A stretch of 64,000 nt of DNA. Origin: an uncultured Bacteroidales bacterium (GTDB lineage Bacteria; Bacteroidota; Bacteroidia; Bacteroidales; Bacteroidaceae). The stretch is taken from NCBI GenBank assembly GCA_902763885.1, contig CACWTU010000002.1, positions 124,001 to 188,000 on the forward strand, read 5' to 3'. Positions 36,293 to 46,331 of the stretch are shown piece after piece. Every line of letters starts with the position of its first letter. The stretch's first letter is position 1. Position numbers and translations under genes: made by a program. The notes beneath the pieces were generated by a model. The model was given only the letters and a program-made list of their open reading frames with translations, was not told the origin of the DNA and searched no databases.

Positions 36293-37030
36293 GTGGTAAA
36301 GAAGATTCTATCCATATTGACGGTGTTTCTACTGGCGGGATATATGGTATATTCCGTCCTGGGAATGACAAACAGGCATGAGGATGTCCGTTTGTGCAGT
36401 GGCGTTGACCTGCATATTACGGACAGTCTTCATTTTGACCTGATTGATGAGGATATGGTTCTGAGTCTTCTTAAGGAGCATTCTCTGGATCCTATAGGGT
36501 CTCCGCTTGAGGCAATAGATGTGGAAGCTATAGAACAGACATTGGCACTGCATCCGTTGGTGGGTAAGGCGCAATGCTATAAGACCGGCGGTGATATGCT
36601 CAGGATAAACCTGTCGGGAAAGGTGCCTCTGGTACGTGTTCTGAATAACCGTGGACAGGATTTCTATGTGGATAGCCATGGCGAGATACTTTCACAGCAC
36701 TCATTGGCGGTACAGCTACCTGTGGCTACTGGATATATAGACAGAGAGTTCGCATCAAAGGAACTCCTGGAGGTGGTACGTGCCATAGACCGTTCAGAGT
36801 TCTGGAAGGCACAGGTGGAGCAGATAAACGTTACGTCAGACAAGCAGATTGAGTTGGTGCCAAGGGTGGGTGACCATCTGCTTATATTGGGTACGTCCGA
36901 TAATATTGAGGATAAGCTGGAGCGTCTGATGAACTTTTATGAGAAGGGGCTTGACAATGTGGGTTGGAACAAGTATCGTTCCATAAGTGTGGCCTATGAG
37001 AATCAGGTTGTGTGTAAGAAACGAAAATAA
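36293..37030 (+). CDS. ftsQ: FtsQ-like divisome protein
   Basis: A bitopic protein with a short basic N-terminus, one transmembrane helix (~4-22, ILSILTVFLLAGYMVYSVL) and a periplasmic region. The start is GTG 36293, 5 bp after murG::murC. The periplasmic part has an apparently reduced POTRA region followed by the beta domain; motifs such as GDMLRINLSGKVPLVRV and DFYVDSHGEIL are like those of Bacteroidetes FtsQ. The call is supported by the exact position before ftsA and ftsZ. Confidence 0.88.
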   Translation: MVKKILSILTVFLLAGYMVYSVLGMTNRHEDVRLCSGVDLHITDSLHFDLIDEDMVLSLLKEHSLDPIGSPLEAIDVEAIEQTLALHPLVGKAQCYKTGGDMLRINLSGKVPLVRVLNNRGQDFYVDSHGEILSQHSLAVQLPVATGYIDREFASKELLEVVRAIDRSEFWKAQVEQINVTSDKQIELVPRVGDHLLILGTSDNIEDKLERLMNFYEKGLDNVGWNKYRSISVAYENQVVCKKRK

Positions 37031-37035
37031 TATAA

Positions 37036-38511
37036 ATGGGAAACGACAAAGTAATTGTTGCTATTGAGCTTGGTTCATCCAAGATCTCAGGAGTGGCCGG
37101 TCAGAAGATGTATGACGGTTCTCTCAATGTTCTGGCGTATGCCAGCGTGCCATCATCATCCTGCATAAGGCATGGTGCTGTTTATAATCTGGACAAGACT
37201 GCCAATGCAATAGCGGAGGTGGTGGAAAGGCTTAACACAATCCTGTCAGCCAAGATAGAAAAGGTCTATGTAGGCTATAATGCCAAAGGGCTCAGGTCTG
37301 TCATAAGCAAGGTGGAACACAAATTTGATGAGGAGACTGTGGTGAGCCAGGAGGTTCTGGATGATATGTTCCAGCAGTGCAGTGAGATAGATTATGACGG
37401 TTATGTTAACCTGTTCCAGGAGTCACAGGAGTATATCGTTGACAACAAACGTGGTACGGAGACAGACCCTATGGGTGTGGCGTGCTGTTCATTGAAAGGT
37501 AATTATCTGAATATCCTGCTTAAGAAACAGGTGGCAGATTATATAGCACAGTGTTTCATGGCAGCCCAGGTGGAGATTGTTGACGGTTATGTAGCCCCTA
37601 TGGCACAGGCTGAGGCGGTGCTCACTGAAGATGACCTTCAGCAGGGTTGTGCCTTGGTGGATTACGGTGCAGATACCACTACTGTATCAGTCTATAAGAA
37701 CGGCCTGTTACGCTATCTCAGGGTTATCCCGTTGGGCAGTGCACTTATTACCCGTGACCTTTCTTCAATACTCAAGATAGAGCTTGAGCAGGCTGAACAG
37801 CTTAAGTGCGCCTATGGACTATGTAATCTGATAGGCAGTCAGGATTCAGGTGAGACAATTACTGTCAATGACCATTCAATCCCTCTGAAGAATATAGGTG
37901 ATATAATTGAAGCCAGAAATGAGGAGATAATACGCAATGTTTACTCTCAGATCAAGGCCTCAGGGTATGGTGAGGTCCTGTATGCAGGAGTTGTTCTGAC
38001 AGGTGGCGGTTCACAGTTGCGCCAACTGGATAAGATATTCATCAAACTGATGCCTTCTATGCGTAAACCGCGTATAGTGTTAGAGCCTGCTTGCGGCGTA
38101 GTTTGGGCTGAACCCAGATGGAAACGCGGTGACGGTTCCCAATTGGCGCTTCTGTCAGTCCTGGCCAAGGGAGATGAAAGCTGCTGTGAACTGCGGGAGC
38201 CATTGCCAAAGATGGATGCGATAGATAACATCACTGCTGAGGATCAGGACAGGATTGTTCAGCAGGACCTGTTTACAGAAGAAGGCGAGAGTGCTCAGGA
38301 GGAGCGCGACCGCAAGGAACAACAGAAACGTGAGGAGGCTGCAGCCAGAATGGAGGAGGAGACTGCTAAGGAAGAGGAAGCTGAGACCAAGAAGAAAGAG
38401 AAAAAGCCCAGCGTTTTCAAACGTTGGTATGATAACTTTATGAATATGGGTGAGAACTTCTTTGATGACAAGGAGGAGAAGGAGCCTAAATCAGAGAACA
38501 CTGATAATTGA
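37036..38511 (+). CDS. ftsA: FtsA, actin-like membrane tether of the Z ring
   Basis: ATP-binding actin-family protein that anchors FtsZ filaments to the membrane. The phosphate-1 motif VAIELGSSKISGVAG is at the N-terminus, the SHS2 (1c) domain at ~85-165, and the phosphate-2 motif ALVDYGADTTTVSVY near residue 212 and adenosine motif AGVVLTGGGSQL near residue 316 follow. The C-terminal 80 residues are highly charged (E/K-rich) and end in a short amphipathic stretch, FKRWYDNFMNMGENFF, which could be the membrane-targeting helix, though it is followed by a further acidic tail, unlike E. coli FtsA where it is terminal. 491 aa. Confidence 0.95.
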   Translation: MGNDKVIVAIELGSSKISGVAGQKMYDGSLNVLAYASVPSSSCIRHGAVYNLDKTANAIAEVVERLNTILSAKIEKVYVGYNAKGLRSVISKVEHKFDEETVVSQEVLDDMFQQCSEIDYDGYVNLFQESQEYIVDNKRGTETDPMGVACCSLKGNYLNILLKKQVADYIAQCFMAAQVEIVDGYVAPMAQAEAVLTEDDLQQGCALVDYGADTTTVSVYKNGLLRYLRVIPLGSALITRDLSSILKIELEQAEQLKCAYGLCNLIGSQDSGETITVNDHSIPLKNIGDIIEARNEEIIRNVYSQIKASGYGEVLYAGVVLTGGGSQLRQLDKIFIKLMPSMRKPRIVLEPACGVVWAEPRWKRGDGSQLALLSVLAKGDESCCELREPLPKMDAIDNITAEDQDRIVQQDLFTEEGESAQEERDRKEQQKREEAAARMEEETAKEEEAETKKKEKKPSVFKRWYDNFMNMGENFFDDKEEKEPKSENTDN

Positions 38512-38519
38512 TTGTGACT

Positions 38520-39731
38520 ATGAACCAGGACATTAAAGATTTTGAGGAGAATGGGATTCTTCCGTTTGATTTCCCTACTGAATCACGTAAGATAATCAAG
38601 GTTATCGGTGTGGGCGGCGGCGGTGGCAATGCTGTCAAGAATATGTACCGTGAAGGTATTCATGATGTGGTATTCGTCATTGCCAATACTGACCAACAGG
38701 CATTGGTGGACTCAGATATCCCTATCAAGCTCCAATTAGGCCGACAGACCACCAATGGTCTTGGCGCAGGAAATGACCCCGCCGTGGCCCGTAAGGCTGC
38801 CGAGGAGAGTATTGAAGATATTAAGGCTCAGTTCAAGGATGAAACACAGATGGTGTTCATCACTGCAGGAATGGGCGGTGGAACCGGAACCGGTGCAGCC
38901 CCTGTGATAGCAAAGTGTGCCAAGGAATGCGGAATGCTCACAGTAGGTATCGTAACCATACCGTTCAAGTTTGAGCAGCGCCCCAAAATCAAGCAGGCGC
39001 TTAGAGGTGTCAGGGATATGTCTCAGTATGTAGATGCCCTGCTTGTGATCAGCAATGAGAAACTGCTTGAGATATATCCTGACCAGAGTGTGGCAAACGG
39101 ATTCAAGTATGTTGATGAGACCTTGACCACTGCAACCAAGAGCATAGCTGAACTTATTACCTGCCGTGGTATAATAAACCTTGACTTCCGTGATGTTAAG
39201 AAGATATTGAGCAATGGTGGTGTGGCTATAATGAGTACAGGAATTGCCAAGGGTGAGAATCGCGTCAACCAGGCATTGGATTCAGCACTCAAATCCCCTC
39301 TGCTTTATAACAATGATATCCATAGGTCCAAGAAGATACTGTTCAACATATATCAGAGTACGCATGCCGAGCATCAGCTTATGCTTGATGAGATGAATGA
39401 GGTGCGTCACTTCATGGATAAGTTTGAGGATAAGAATATAGAGGTCATTTGGGGCCTTGCCAATGATGATACTCTAACTGAAGAGGTTAAGATAACGGTT
39501 CTGGCTACCGGATTCGGAATGGAGAGCATTCCGGAAATGGAGGATGAGGATGAGACAGATCGCGTGATAGAGGATCTGTATGGTGATCGCGTTGACAAGC
39601 GCCAGCTCTATCTTTACGAATTGTCTGATAATGATCTTGACAATGACGCCCTGATAGATGCTATTGAAGCATCTCCTTCTTATCTCAGAAATTCAGTGGA
39701 ACTAGCTGAGATCAAGGCTCTTCGCGCTTAG
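38520..39731 (+). CDS. ftsZ: FtsZ, tubulin-like division GTPase
   Basis: GTPase that forms the cytokinetic ring. The tubulin signature GGGTGTG is at residues 119-125, the N-terminal GTP loop [13 protein letters not shown] at 31-43, and the T7 synergy-loop region ([11 protein letters not shown]) near residue 220. The open frame extends to a TTG at 38508 within ftsA, but ATG 38520 gives the normal N-terminus (403 aa). The C-terminal linker is short and acidic; the segment SPSYLRN near residue 388 is the probable counterpart of the C-terminal peptide that binds FtsA, followed by an extra 11 residues. Ends 4 bp inside convergent recO. Confidence 0.96.
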   Translation: MNQDIKDFEENGILPFDFPTESRKIIKVIGVGGGGGNAVKNMYREGIHDVVFVIANTDQQALVDSDIPIKLQLGRQTTNGLGAGNDPAVARKAAEESIEDIKAQFKDETQMVFITAGMGGGTGTGAAPVIAKCAKECGMLTVGIVTIPFKFEQRPKIKQALRGVRDMSQYVDALLVISNEKLLEIYPDQSVANGFKYVDETLTTATKSIAELITCRGIINLDFRDVKKILSNGGVAIMSTGIAKGENRVNQALDSALKSPLLYNNDIHRSKKILFNIYQSTHAEHQLMLDEMNEVRHFMDKFEDKNIEVIWGLANDDTLTEEVKITVLATGFGMESIPEMEDEDETDRVIEDLYGDRVDKRQLYLYELSDNDLDNDALIDAIEASPSYLRNSVELAEIKALRA

Positions 39732-40456
39732 CCGAATACGGTTTCAAGCACCTCAATTGATTTGAGAACCGGAAAGGCCGGTACGTGCAGACGGAACCAG
39801 TTGTTAAGTGCATTAAGCAGCATGACGCGCTCCTGACTTGTCAGGGGCGCATCTTTTATTCCGTCAAAGCTGCAGGTCATAAGCATGTGCAGCTTGTATG
39901 AGAGCTGCGGGTCTATCCATTCGGTGTGCTTGGGCTCCAGTGAGCAGAAACAGCCTTCCCTCAGGTCCAGCACATATCCGGGGTGATAATCATCGGCATT
40001 GGGGCATACACCTGTGTATGTGGCCGTTCCGATCATGAATGCTATGTGGAAGTTGGCGTAGCTGCCATTAGGAGCGTTATCAAACCAATTCAGGGATTCG
40101 GTAAGATATCGGAACAGGGGAGGGTTGTTCTGCTCACCTTTCAGTGCGTATGTGAGGAACTCTGACAGGAAAAGCGCAATGGCGCTCTTATGCGGGTTAC
40201 GTGGAATATCCCTGTAAGGGGCAAGGTTTTTTATCTCCTTGATGTGTTGGAGTGATTCCGTGGGGATATATTCGGCCTGAAATTCCAGTTGCGTAAGGGA
40301 CTGTAAAAGGGTGTTACGGCTGGCATTCTTTCCGCTTTTGGACATGAACCAGATGAACGGTACCATGCCGTGGGCACTTGTGAATATGTGCGCCACGCTG
40401 GTCCTGTCGTTATGACGGACTGCTCCTATCATTATGCCTTTTTCCGGAATGTACAT
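39728..40456 (-). CDS. recO: RecO, recombination mediator (Bacteroidetes type)
   Basis: DNA repair protein that helps RecR load RecA on SSB-coated DNA. The 242-aa product has the N-terminal OB-fold region (~1-80: MIGAVRHNDRTSVAHIFTSAHGMVPFIW) and a helical C-terminal domain. In the latter, VCPNADDYHPGYVLDLREGCF replaces the four-cysteine zinc site of other RecO proteins, as in Bacteroidetes. The gene is convergent with ftsZ and overlaps its end by 4 bp, so antisense transcription through the end of the dcw operon is possible. Confidence 0.88.
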   Translation of the reverse strand: MYIPEKGIMIGAVRHNDRTSVAHIFTSAHGMVPFIWFMSKSGKNASRNTLLQSLTQLEFQAEYIPTESLQHIKEIKNLAPYRDIPRNPHKSAIALFLSEFLTYALKGEQNNPPLFRYLTESLNWFDNAPNGSYANFHIAFMIGTATYTGVCPNADDYHPGYVLDLREGCFCSLEPKHTEWIDPQLSYKLHMLMTCSFDGIKDAPLTSQERVMLLNALNNWFRLHVPAFPVLKSIEVLETVFG

Positions 40457-40534
40457 GCAGCAGGCTGTTTGTCAGTACAAAAATAGTTATCGGAAGTGAA
40501 ACCTCGTAATAATCTAAAAAATTAAGAGAGATTG

Positions 40535-40565
40535 TTTGTGAATTGGAAAAATGTAACTACTTTTG
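40535..40565 (+). promoter_or_regulatory. Consensus promoter for tRNA-Glu (and rpsT)
   Basis: TTTG at 40535-40538 and TACTTTTG at 40558-40565 with a 19-nt spacer, an exact match to the Bacteroides -33/-7 consensus, as expected for a stable RNA gene. No terminator separates the tRNA from rpsT. Confidence 0.85.
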
Positions 40566-40609
40566 CATCCGCTTTATAGGGCAGCCTCTCGAGGCTTACC
40601 GGAAAGGAT

Positions 40610-40681
40610 GGCGCGTTCGTATATCGGCTAGTACTCAAGATTTTCATTCTTGCAAGATGAGTTCGACTCTCATACGCGCTA
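40610..40681 (+). tRNA. tRNA-Glu(TTC)
   Basis: A 72-nt cloverleaf: acceptor stem GGCGCGT with ACGCGCT (first pair G-T), anticodon stem CAAGA/TCTTG with loop TTTTCAT (anticodon TTC), T stem ATGAG/CTCAT with loop TTCGACT, discriminator A. CCA is not encoded. It starts 45 bp after a consensus -7 box and is followed by rpsT. Confidence 0.93.
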
Positions 40682-40713
40682 CAAAGTGATAACAAATAAA
40701 TAATTGATTTATA

Positions 40714-40970
40714 ATGGCAAACCACAAATCAGCCTTGAAGGCTATCAGAAAGAGCGAGAAGAGAAGACTTCACAACCGTTATTATGCAAAGACCATGCGT
40801 AATGCAGTTCGTCAGAGTTTCGCGCCATGACCAACAAGGAGGAGGCCGTTGCAACCTATCCTAAGGTTCAGAAGCTTCTTGATAAGCTGGCTAAGACCAA
40901 GCTCATCCACAAGAACAAGGCCGCTAACCTCAAGTCAAAGCTCTGCGCTCACATCGCTAAGCTCGCGTGA
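40714..40970 (+). pseudogene. rpsT: rpsT, 30S ribosomal protein S20, interrupted by a 1-base deletion
   Basis: The N-terminal part ([18 protein letters not shown], then [16 protein letters not shown]) is ordinary S20, but the frame then reads SFAP and stops at 40828-40830 after 38 residues. From about 40826 a different frame continues with [19 protein letters not shown] and [22 protein letters not shown] to a stop at 40968-40970, which is the rest of S20. Adding one C in the TTCGCGCC segment (40819-40826) would restore a continuous 85-aa S20, the normal length. Either a true frameshift, giving a ribosome without intact S20, or a sequencing/assembly error. It is co-oriented with tRNA-Glu 32 bp upstream. 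Confidence 0.88.
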
Positions 40971-40998
40971 CACAATAGGGACAGTCCCCTTTGTGCCA
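40968..40998 (+). repeat. GGGACAGTCCC-core hairpin at the rpsT stop codon
   Basis: A 31-nt imperfect palindrome with core GGGACAGTCCC whose first three bases are the TGA of rpsT. Same family as the elements at 19230 and 21944. A short T run follows. Confidence 0.8.
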
Positions 40999-41016
40999 TT
41001 TTTGGATCAAAAAAAC

Positions 41017-41044
41017 AGGTTGGAATTTCTTCCAACCTTTTTTG
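41017..41044 (+). terminator. Terminator after rpsT
   Basis: Perfect 9-bp stem AGGTTGGAA/TTCCAACCT (41017-41025 with 41030-41038), TTTC loop, then six T's. Confidence 0.9.
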
Positions 41045-41394
41045 TTTCCTTTTTTTCAATACTACCGCACCTGCGTGTCCACGTGCGTGATTCTAATCTG
41101 CAGATAGGTTTCCCTGAGCGTGGTTCTAATCTGTAGATAGGTTTCCAGCTGCACTCAGTAAAACCAAAAGGTTTTAGCAAAGCGTAAACATTTTGGTTTT
41201 ACCCGGCCGGAGGCCGGCAGAGTGAAATGGAACGAAGTGGAATGAAACGGGTTTGGGGCGTCGCCGCCCCAAACTAAAAAAATGTCGTGTATCTAATACG
41301 CAGAAAAGTTTCCATCCAACGACTTTTGAGGCGAAGCCAAAAAAGTCAAAAAACACCGAGCTGCGAAGCTGCGAGTTTCTGCCGGATGGCCTAC
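41045..41394. other. 350-nt repeat-rich gap between rpsT and gyrB
   Basis: No gene is supported. It holds a 29-nt direct repeat (41085-41113 and 41118-41146, two mismatches), a perfect 12-bp inverted repeat (41158-41169 with 41191-41202) and a GC-rich hairpin around 41250-41275 (TTTGGGGC paired with GCCCCAAA). The hairpins may serve as gyrB terminators on the minus strand. Confidence 0.7.
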
Positions 41395-43425
<2,031 letters not shown>

Positions 43426-43479
43426 TCATTTCTCTATAAGTATTATATATCGGAATGCGTTCAATTCAGAGGGTTTTTG

Positions 43480-43487
43480 TAATTTTG
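43480..43487 (+). promoter_or_regulatory. -7 element for the first XRE-cupin gene
   Basis: TAATTTTG fits TAnnTTTG, 40 bp before ATG 43528. It probably drives the four-gene regulator/ligase operon. No TTTG at -33. Confidence 0.55.
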
Positions 43488-43527
43488 CCGGTTGAAACGG
43501 AATGTTCCGTATATAAATACAAAATTA

Positions 43528-44103
43528 ATGAATACTAAAGTACCAGTCGGAAAGAAAATCCGCTCCCTTAGGGAATCAAAACAGATGGAGATTGAGGTGC
43601 TTGCCGAGCGCGCACAGCTACCTTTGGAACAAGTCAAGGCTATTGAGGAAGACGGCCCGCTGCCGGGTCTGGCTCCCCTAATCAAGATTGCACGTGTTCT
43701 AGGCGTACGACTAGGTACTTTCCTGGATGACCAGCAGAGCGTAGGTGCAGTGGTAAGCCGTGCGGCCGAGGAGCATGAGAGCGTAAGGTTCTCAAACCAT
43801 GCATCAGGTGGTCATGAGAATATGATATATCACTCACTCTCTGAGGGTAAGGACAACCGTCATCTGGAGCCTTTCGTGATAGATATCCTGCCTAATGAGA
43901 ATCCCAAGTTTGACCTCTCAACCCATGAGGGTGAGGAGTTTATCTATGTGCTTGAGGGTCAGGTGGAGATCAACTACGGCAAGAACACCTATGTTCTTGA
44001 GAAGGGTGACAGCATCTACTATGATTCCATCGTAAAACACCATGTGCACGGATATAACGGCCAGAAGGCCCGCATCCTTGCTGTTGTCTATACTCCAATT
44101 TAA
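43528..44103 (+). CDS. XRE-family regulator with C-terminal cupin domain (first copy)
   Basis: A 191-aa protein with an N-terminal helix-turn-helix (~6-58: VGKKIRSLRESKQMEIEVLAERAQLPLEQVKAIEE) and a C-terminal cupin beta-barrel (~105-190: FDLSTHEGEEFIYVLEGQVEINYG ... GDSIYYDSIVKHHVHGYNGQKARILAVVY) with the HxGEE and later His metal-binding type residues. Such HTH-cupin proteins usually sense a small ligand and regulate an adjacent metabolic gene. Here it is 8 bp upstream of an acyl-CoA ligase gene, suggesting that it regulates acid activation. The frame opens at a TTG (43492), but ATG 43528 lies at the expected distance from the -7 box. Confidence 0.88.
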   Translation: MNTKVPVGKKIRSLRESKQMEIEVLAERAQLPLEQVKAIEEDGPLPGLAPLIKIARVLGVRLGTFLDDQQSVGAVVSRAAEEHESVRFSNHASGGHENMIYHSLSEGKDNRHLEPFVIDILPNENPKFDLSTHEGEEFIYVLEGQVEINYGKNTYVLEKGDSIYYDSIVKHHVHGYNGQKARILAVVYTPI

Positions 44104-44111
44104 TCTGAAAG

Positions 44112-45764
44112 ATGTATCAGTTATCAGAAAAGACATTGGGAGACTGGCTTGAGCATTGGGCTCAGGTTACTCCCGATAAGGAATACATAGTATATTCTGA
44201 CCGCGACCTCAGGTTTACCTGGAAACAGTTCAACGAGAGGGTTGATGACATGGCCCGCGGTCTTATAGCCATCGGTGTGACCAAGGGTACTCATGTAGGC
44301 CTGTGGGCTCAGAACGTGCCTGACTGGCTTACTTTCCTGTATGCATGCGCCAAGATAGGTGCCGTGTGTATCACTGTAAACACCAACTACAAGCAGAATG
44401 AGCTGGAGTATCTGTGCAAGGACTCCGATATGCACACCCTCTGCCTTACTGACGGCACGTGGGAGAGCAACTACGTGGATATGGCTTACACCATGCTGCC
44501 TGAGCTGCGTGAATGCCAGCGCGGACACCTGGAGAGCAAGCGTTTCCCCAAACTCAAGAATGTGGTATATATAGGCCAGGAGAAGTATCGCGGTATGTAC
44601 AATACTGCAGAGATATTGCTGCTGGGTGAAAATACTGATGATGATGAGTTCATGCGTCTGCGCAAGTCAGTGAACTGCCACGACGTAGTGAATATGCAAT
44701 ATACATCGGGTACTACAGGATTCCCCAAGGGTGTAATGCTTACCCATTACAACATAGCCAATGACGGTTTCCTGACAGGTGAGCACATGAAATTCACTCA
44801 GGATGACAAACTCTGCGTATGTGTACCACTGTTCCACTGCTTCGGCGTGGTGCTGGCCACCATGAACTGCCTCACACATGGTTGTACTGAGGTTCTGGTG
44901 GAGCGCTTTGATCCGTTGGTTACGCTGGCATCGGTCCATAAGGAGCGTTGTACAGCCCTGTACGGTGTTCCCACCATGTTCATAGCTGAGTTGAACCACC
45001 CCATGTTTGATATGTTTGATCTCTCATGCCTGCGTACAGGTATCATGGCCGGTTCACTCTGCCCGATTGAGCTGATGCGTAAGGTTGAGGAGAAGATGTA
45101 TCTGCACGTTACAAGCGTATATGGTCTTACGGAGTCATCACCCGGTATGAGCCAGACCCGTATTGACGATCCTGATGAGGTACGTTACACTACTGTGGGC
45201 CGTGACTATGAGTTCGTTGATGTTAAGGTACTTGATCCCGAGACCAACAAGGAGGTTCCTGTTGGTACTCAGGGTGAGATGTGCTGCAAGGGCTTCAACG
45301 TGATGAAGGGTTACTACAAGAATCCCACTGCTACCGCTGAGGTCATTGACGAGAACGGTTATCTGCACTCAGGTGACCTGGGCATCATGGATGAGAACGG
45401 TAACTACCGCATCACCGGCCGTATCAAGGATATGATAATACGTGGCGGTGAGAATATCTACCCGCGTGAGATAGAGGAATTCCTCTATCATCTGCCCGGT
45501 GTGCGTGACGTTCAGGTGGCAGGCGTACCCTCCAAGAAATATGGCGAGGAGGTGGGTGCATTCATCATTCTGGATGAGGGTGCCAGCCTTACTGAAGAGG
45601 AGGTTCGTGACTGGTGCCGCGGCAAGATAGCCCGTTACAAGATTCCTAAATATGTGTTCTTTGTAAAGGAATACCCGCTTACTGGCAGCGGAAAGATTCA
45701 GAAATTCAAGCTTCGCGAACTTAGCCTTAAGCTTTGCGAGGAAAAGGGAATAGAAGTGGTCTGA
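44112..45764 (+). CDS. Acyl-CoA ligase (AMP-binding family), first copy
   Basis: Adenylate-forming enzyme of 550 aa that activates a carboxylic acid, most likely a fatty or aromatic acid, to its CoA thioester using ATP. Motifs: the phosphate-binding [16 protein letters not shown] near residue 196-211, [15 protein letters not shown] near residue 337, [35 protein letters not shown] near residue 418-450, and the catalytic lysine in [14 protein letters not shown] near the C-terminus. Overall closest in pattern to medium/long-chain fatty-acyl-CoA synthetases. Flanked by two HTH-cupin regulators; its stop is 1 bp from the next ATG. Substrate unknown. Confidence 0.92.
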   Translation: MYQLSEKTLGDWLEHWAQVTPDKEYIVYSDRDLRFTWKQFNERVDDMARGLIAIGVTKGTHVGLWAQNVPDWLTFLYACAKIGAVCITVNTNYKQNELEYLCKDSDMHTLCLTDGTWESNYVDMAYTMLPELRECQRGHLESKRFPKLKNVVYIGQEKYRGMYNTAEILLLGENTDDDEFMRLRKSVNCHDVVNMQYTSGTTGFPKGVMLTHYNIANDGFLTGEHMKFTQDDKLCVCVPLFHCFGVVLATMNCLTHGCTEVLVERFDPLVTLASVHKERCTALYGVPTMFIAELNHPMFDMFDLSCLRTGIMAGSLCPIELMRKVEEKMYLHVTSVYGLTESSPGMSQTRIDDPDEVRYTTVGRDYEFVDVKVLDPETNKEVPVGTQGEMCCKGFNVMKGYYKNPTATAEVIDENGYLHSGDLGIMDENGNYRITGRIKDMIIRGGENIYPREIEEFLYHLPGVRDVQVAGVPSKKYGEEVGAFIILDEGASLTEEEVRDWCRGKIARYKIPKYVFFVKEYPLTGSGKIQKFKLRELSLKLCEEKGIEVV

Positions 45765-45765
45765 T

Positions 45766-46323
45766 ATGGAAATAAACGAACAAATAAAGCAGATGGCCAT
45801 GCGTCTTCGCGGGTTGCGTGAAGACCTTGACATGACCATTGAGGAGGTTGCTTCAAAGTGCGGCATCACTCCCGATGAGTTGAAACAATATGAGTCAGGA
45901 GAGTCAGATATCCCCATGAACTTCCTGTGCAATGCAGCAAACGTACTTGGCGTTGAGCCTCTGGAACTGTTTGCCGGCGATGCTCCCAATATGAGCAGCT
46001 ACTGGCTGGTACGTAAGGGCAAGGGTCCCGTTATTGAGAGACAGAAAGCCTACAAATATCAGGCTCTTGCCATGGGATTCAAACATGCCAAGGCATCACC
46101 TTTCATAGTGACCGTTGATCCCAAGATGGAGAGTGAGATGCATCTTAACTCACATGAAGGACAGGAGTTCAACCTGGTGCTTAAGGGCACGCTATTCTTG
46201 AGTATAGGAGGCAAGGACCTGATCCTGAACCCCGGTGACAGCATATACTTTGATTCAACACAACCGCACGGAATGAGGGCACTCAACGGTGAGCCTGCCA
46301 GATTCCTTGCTATCATATTCTGA
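45766..46323 (+). CDS. XRE-family regulator with C-terminal cupin domain (second copy)
   Basis: A 185-aa protein with the same layout as the regulator at 43528: HTH (~10-62: MRLRGLREDLDMTIEEVASKCGITPDELKQYESGESDIP) and cupin barrel (~105-184: MHLNSHEGQEFNLVLKGTLFLSIGGKDLILNPGDSIYFDSTQPHGMRAL). It is clearly a diverged paralog, not a copy. It lies 1 bp after the first ligase and 8 bp before the second, so the whole block 43528-48002 is one operon of two regulator-ligase modules. Confidence 0.88.
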   Translation: MEINEQIKQMAMRLRGLREDLDMTIEEVASKCGITPDELKQYESGESDIPMNFLCNAANVLGVEPLELFAGDAPNMSSYWLVRKGKGPVIERQKAYKYQALAMGFKHAKASPFIVTVDPKMESEMHLNSHEGQEFNLVLKGTLFLSIGGKDLILNPGDSIYFDSTQPHGMRALNGEPARFLAIIF

Positions 46324-46331
46324 TTTTTGCG

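Noticed and set aside
40819-40826. Programmed frameshift in rpsT
   Set aside because: No slippery heptamer or downstream pseudoknot was evident, and S20 is not known to use recoding; a plain deletion or sequence error fits better.
45369-45989. 206-codon antisense open frame across the first ligase and second regulator
   Set aside because: Shadow frame spanning the ends of two solid genes; no domain features.
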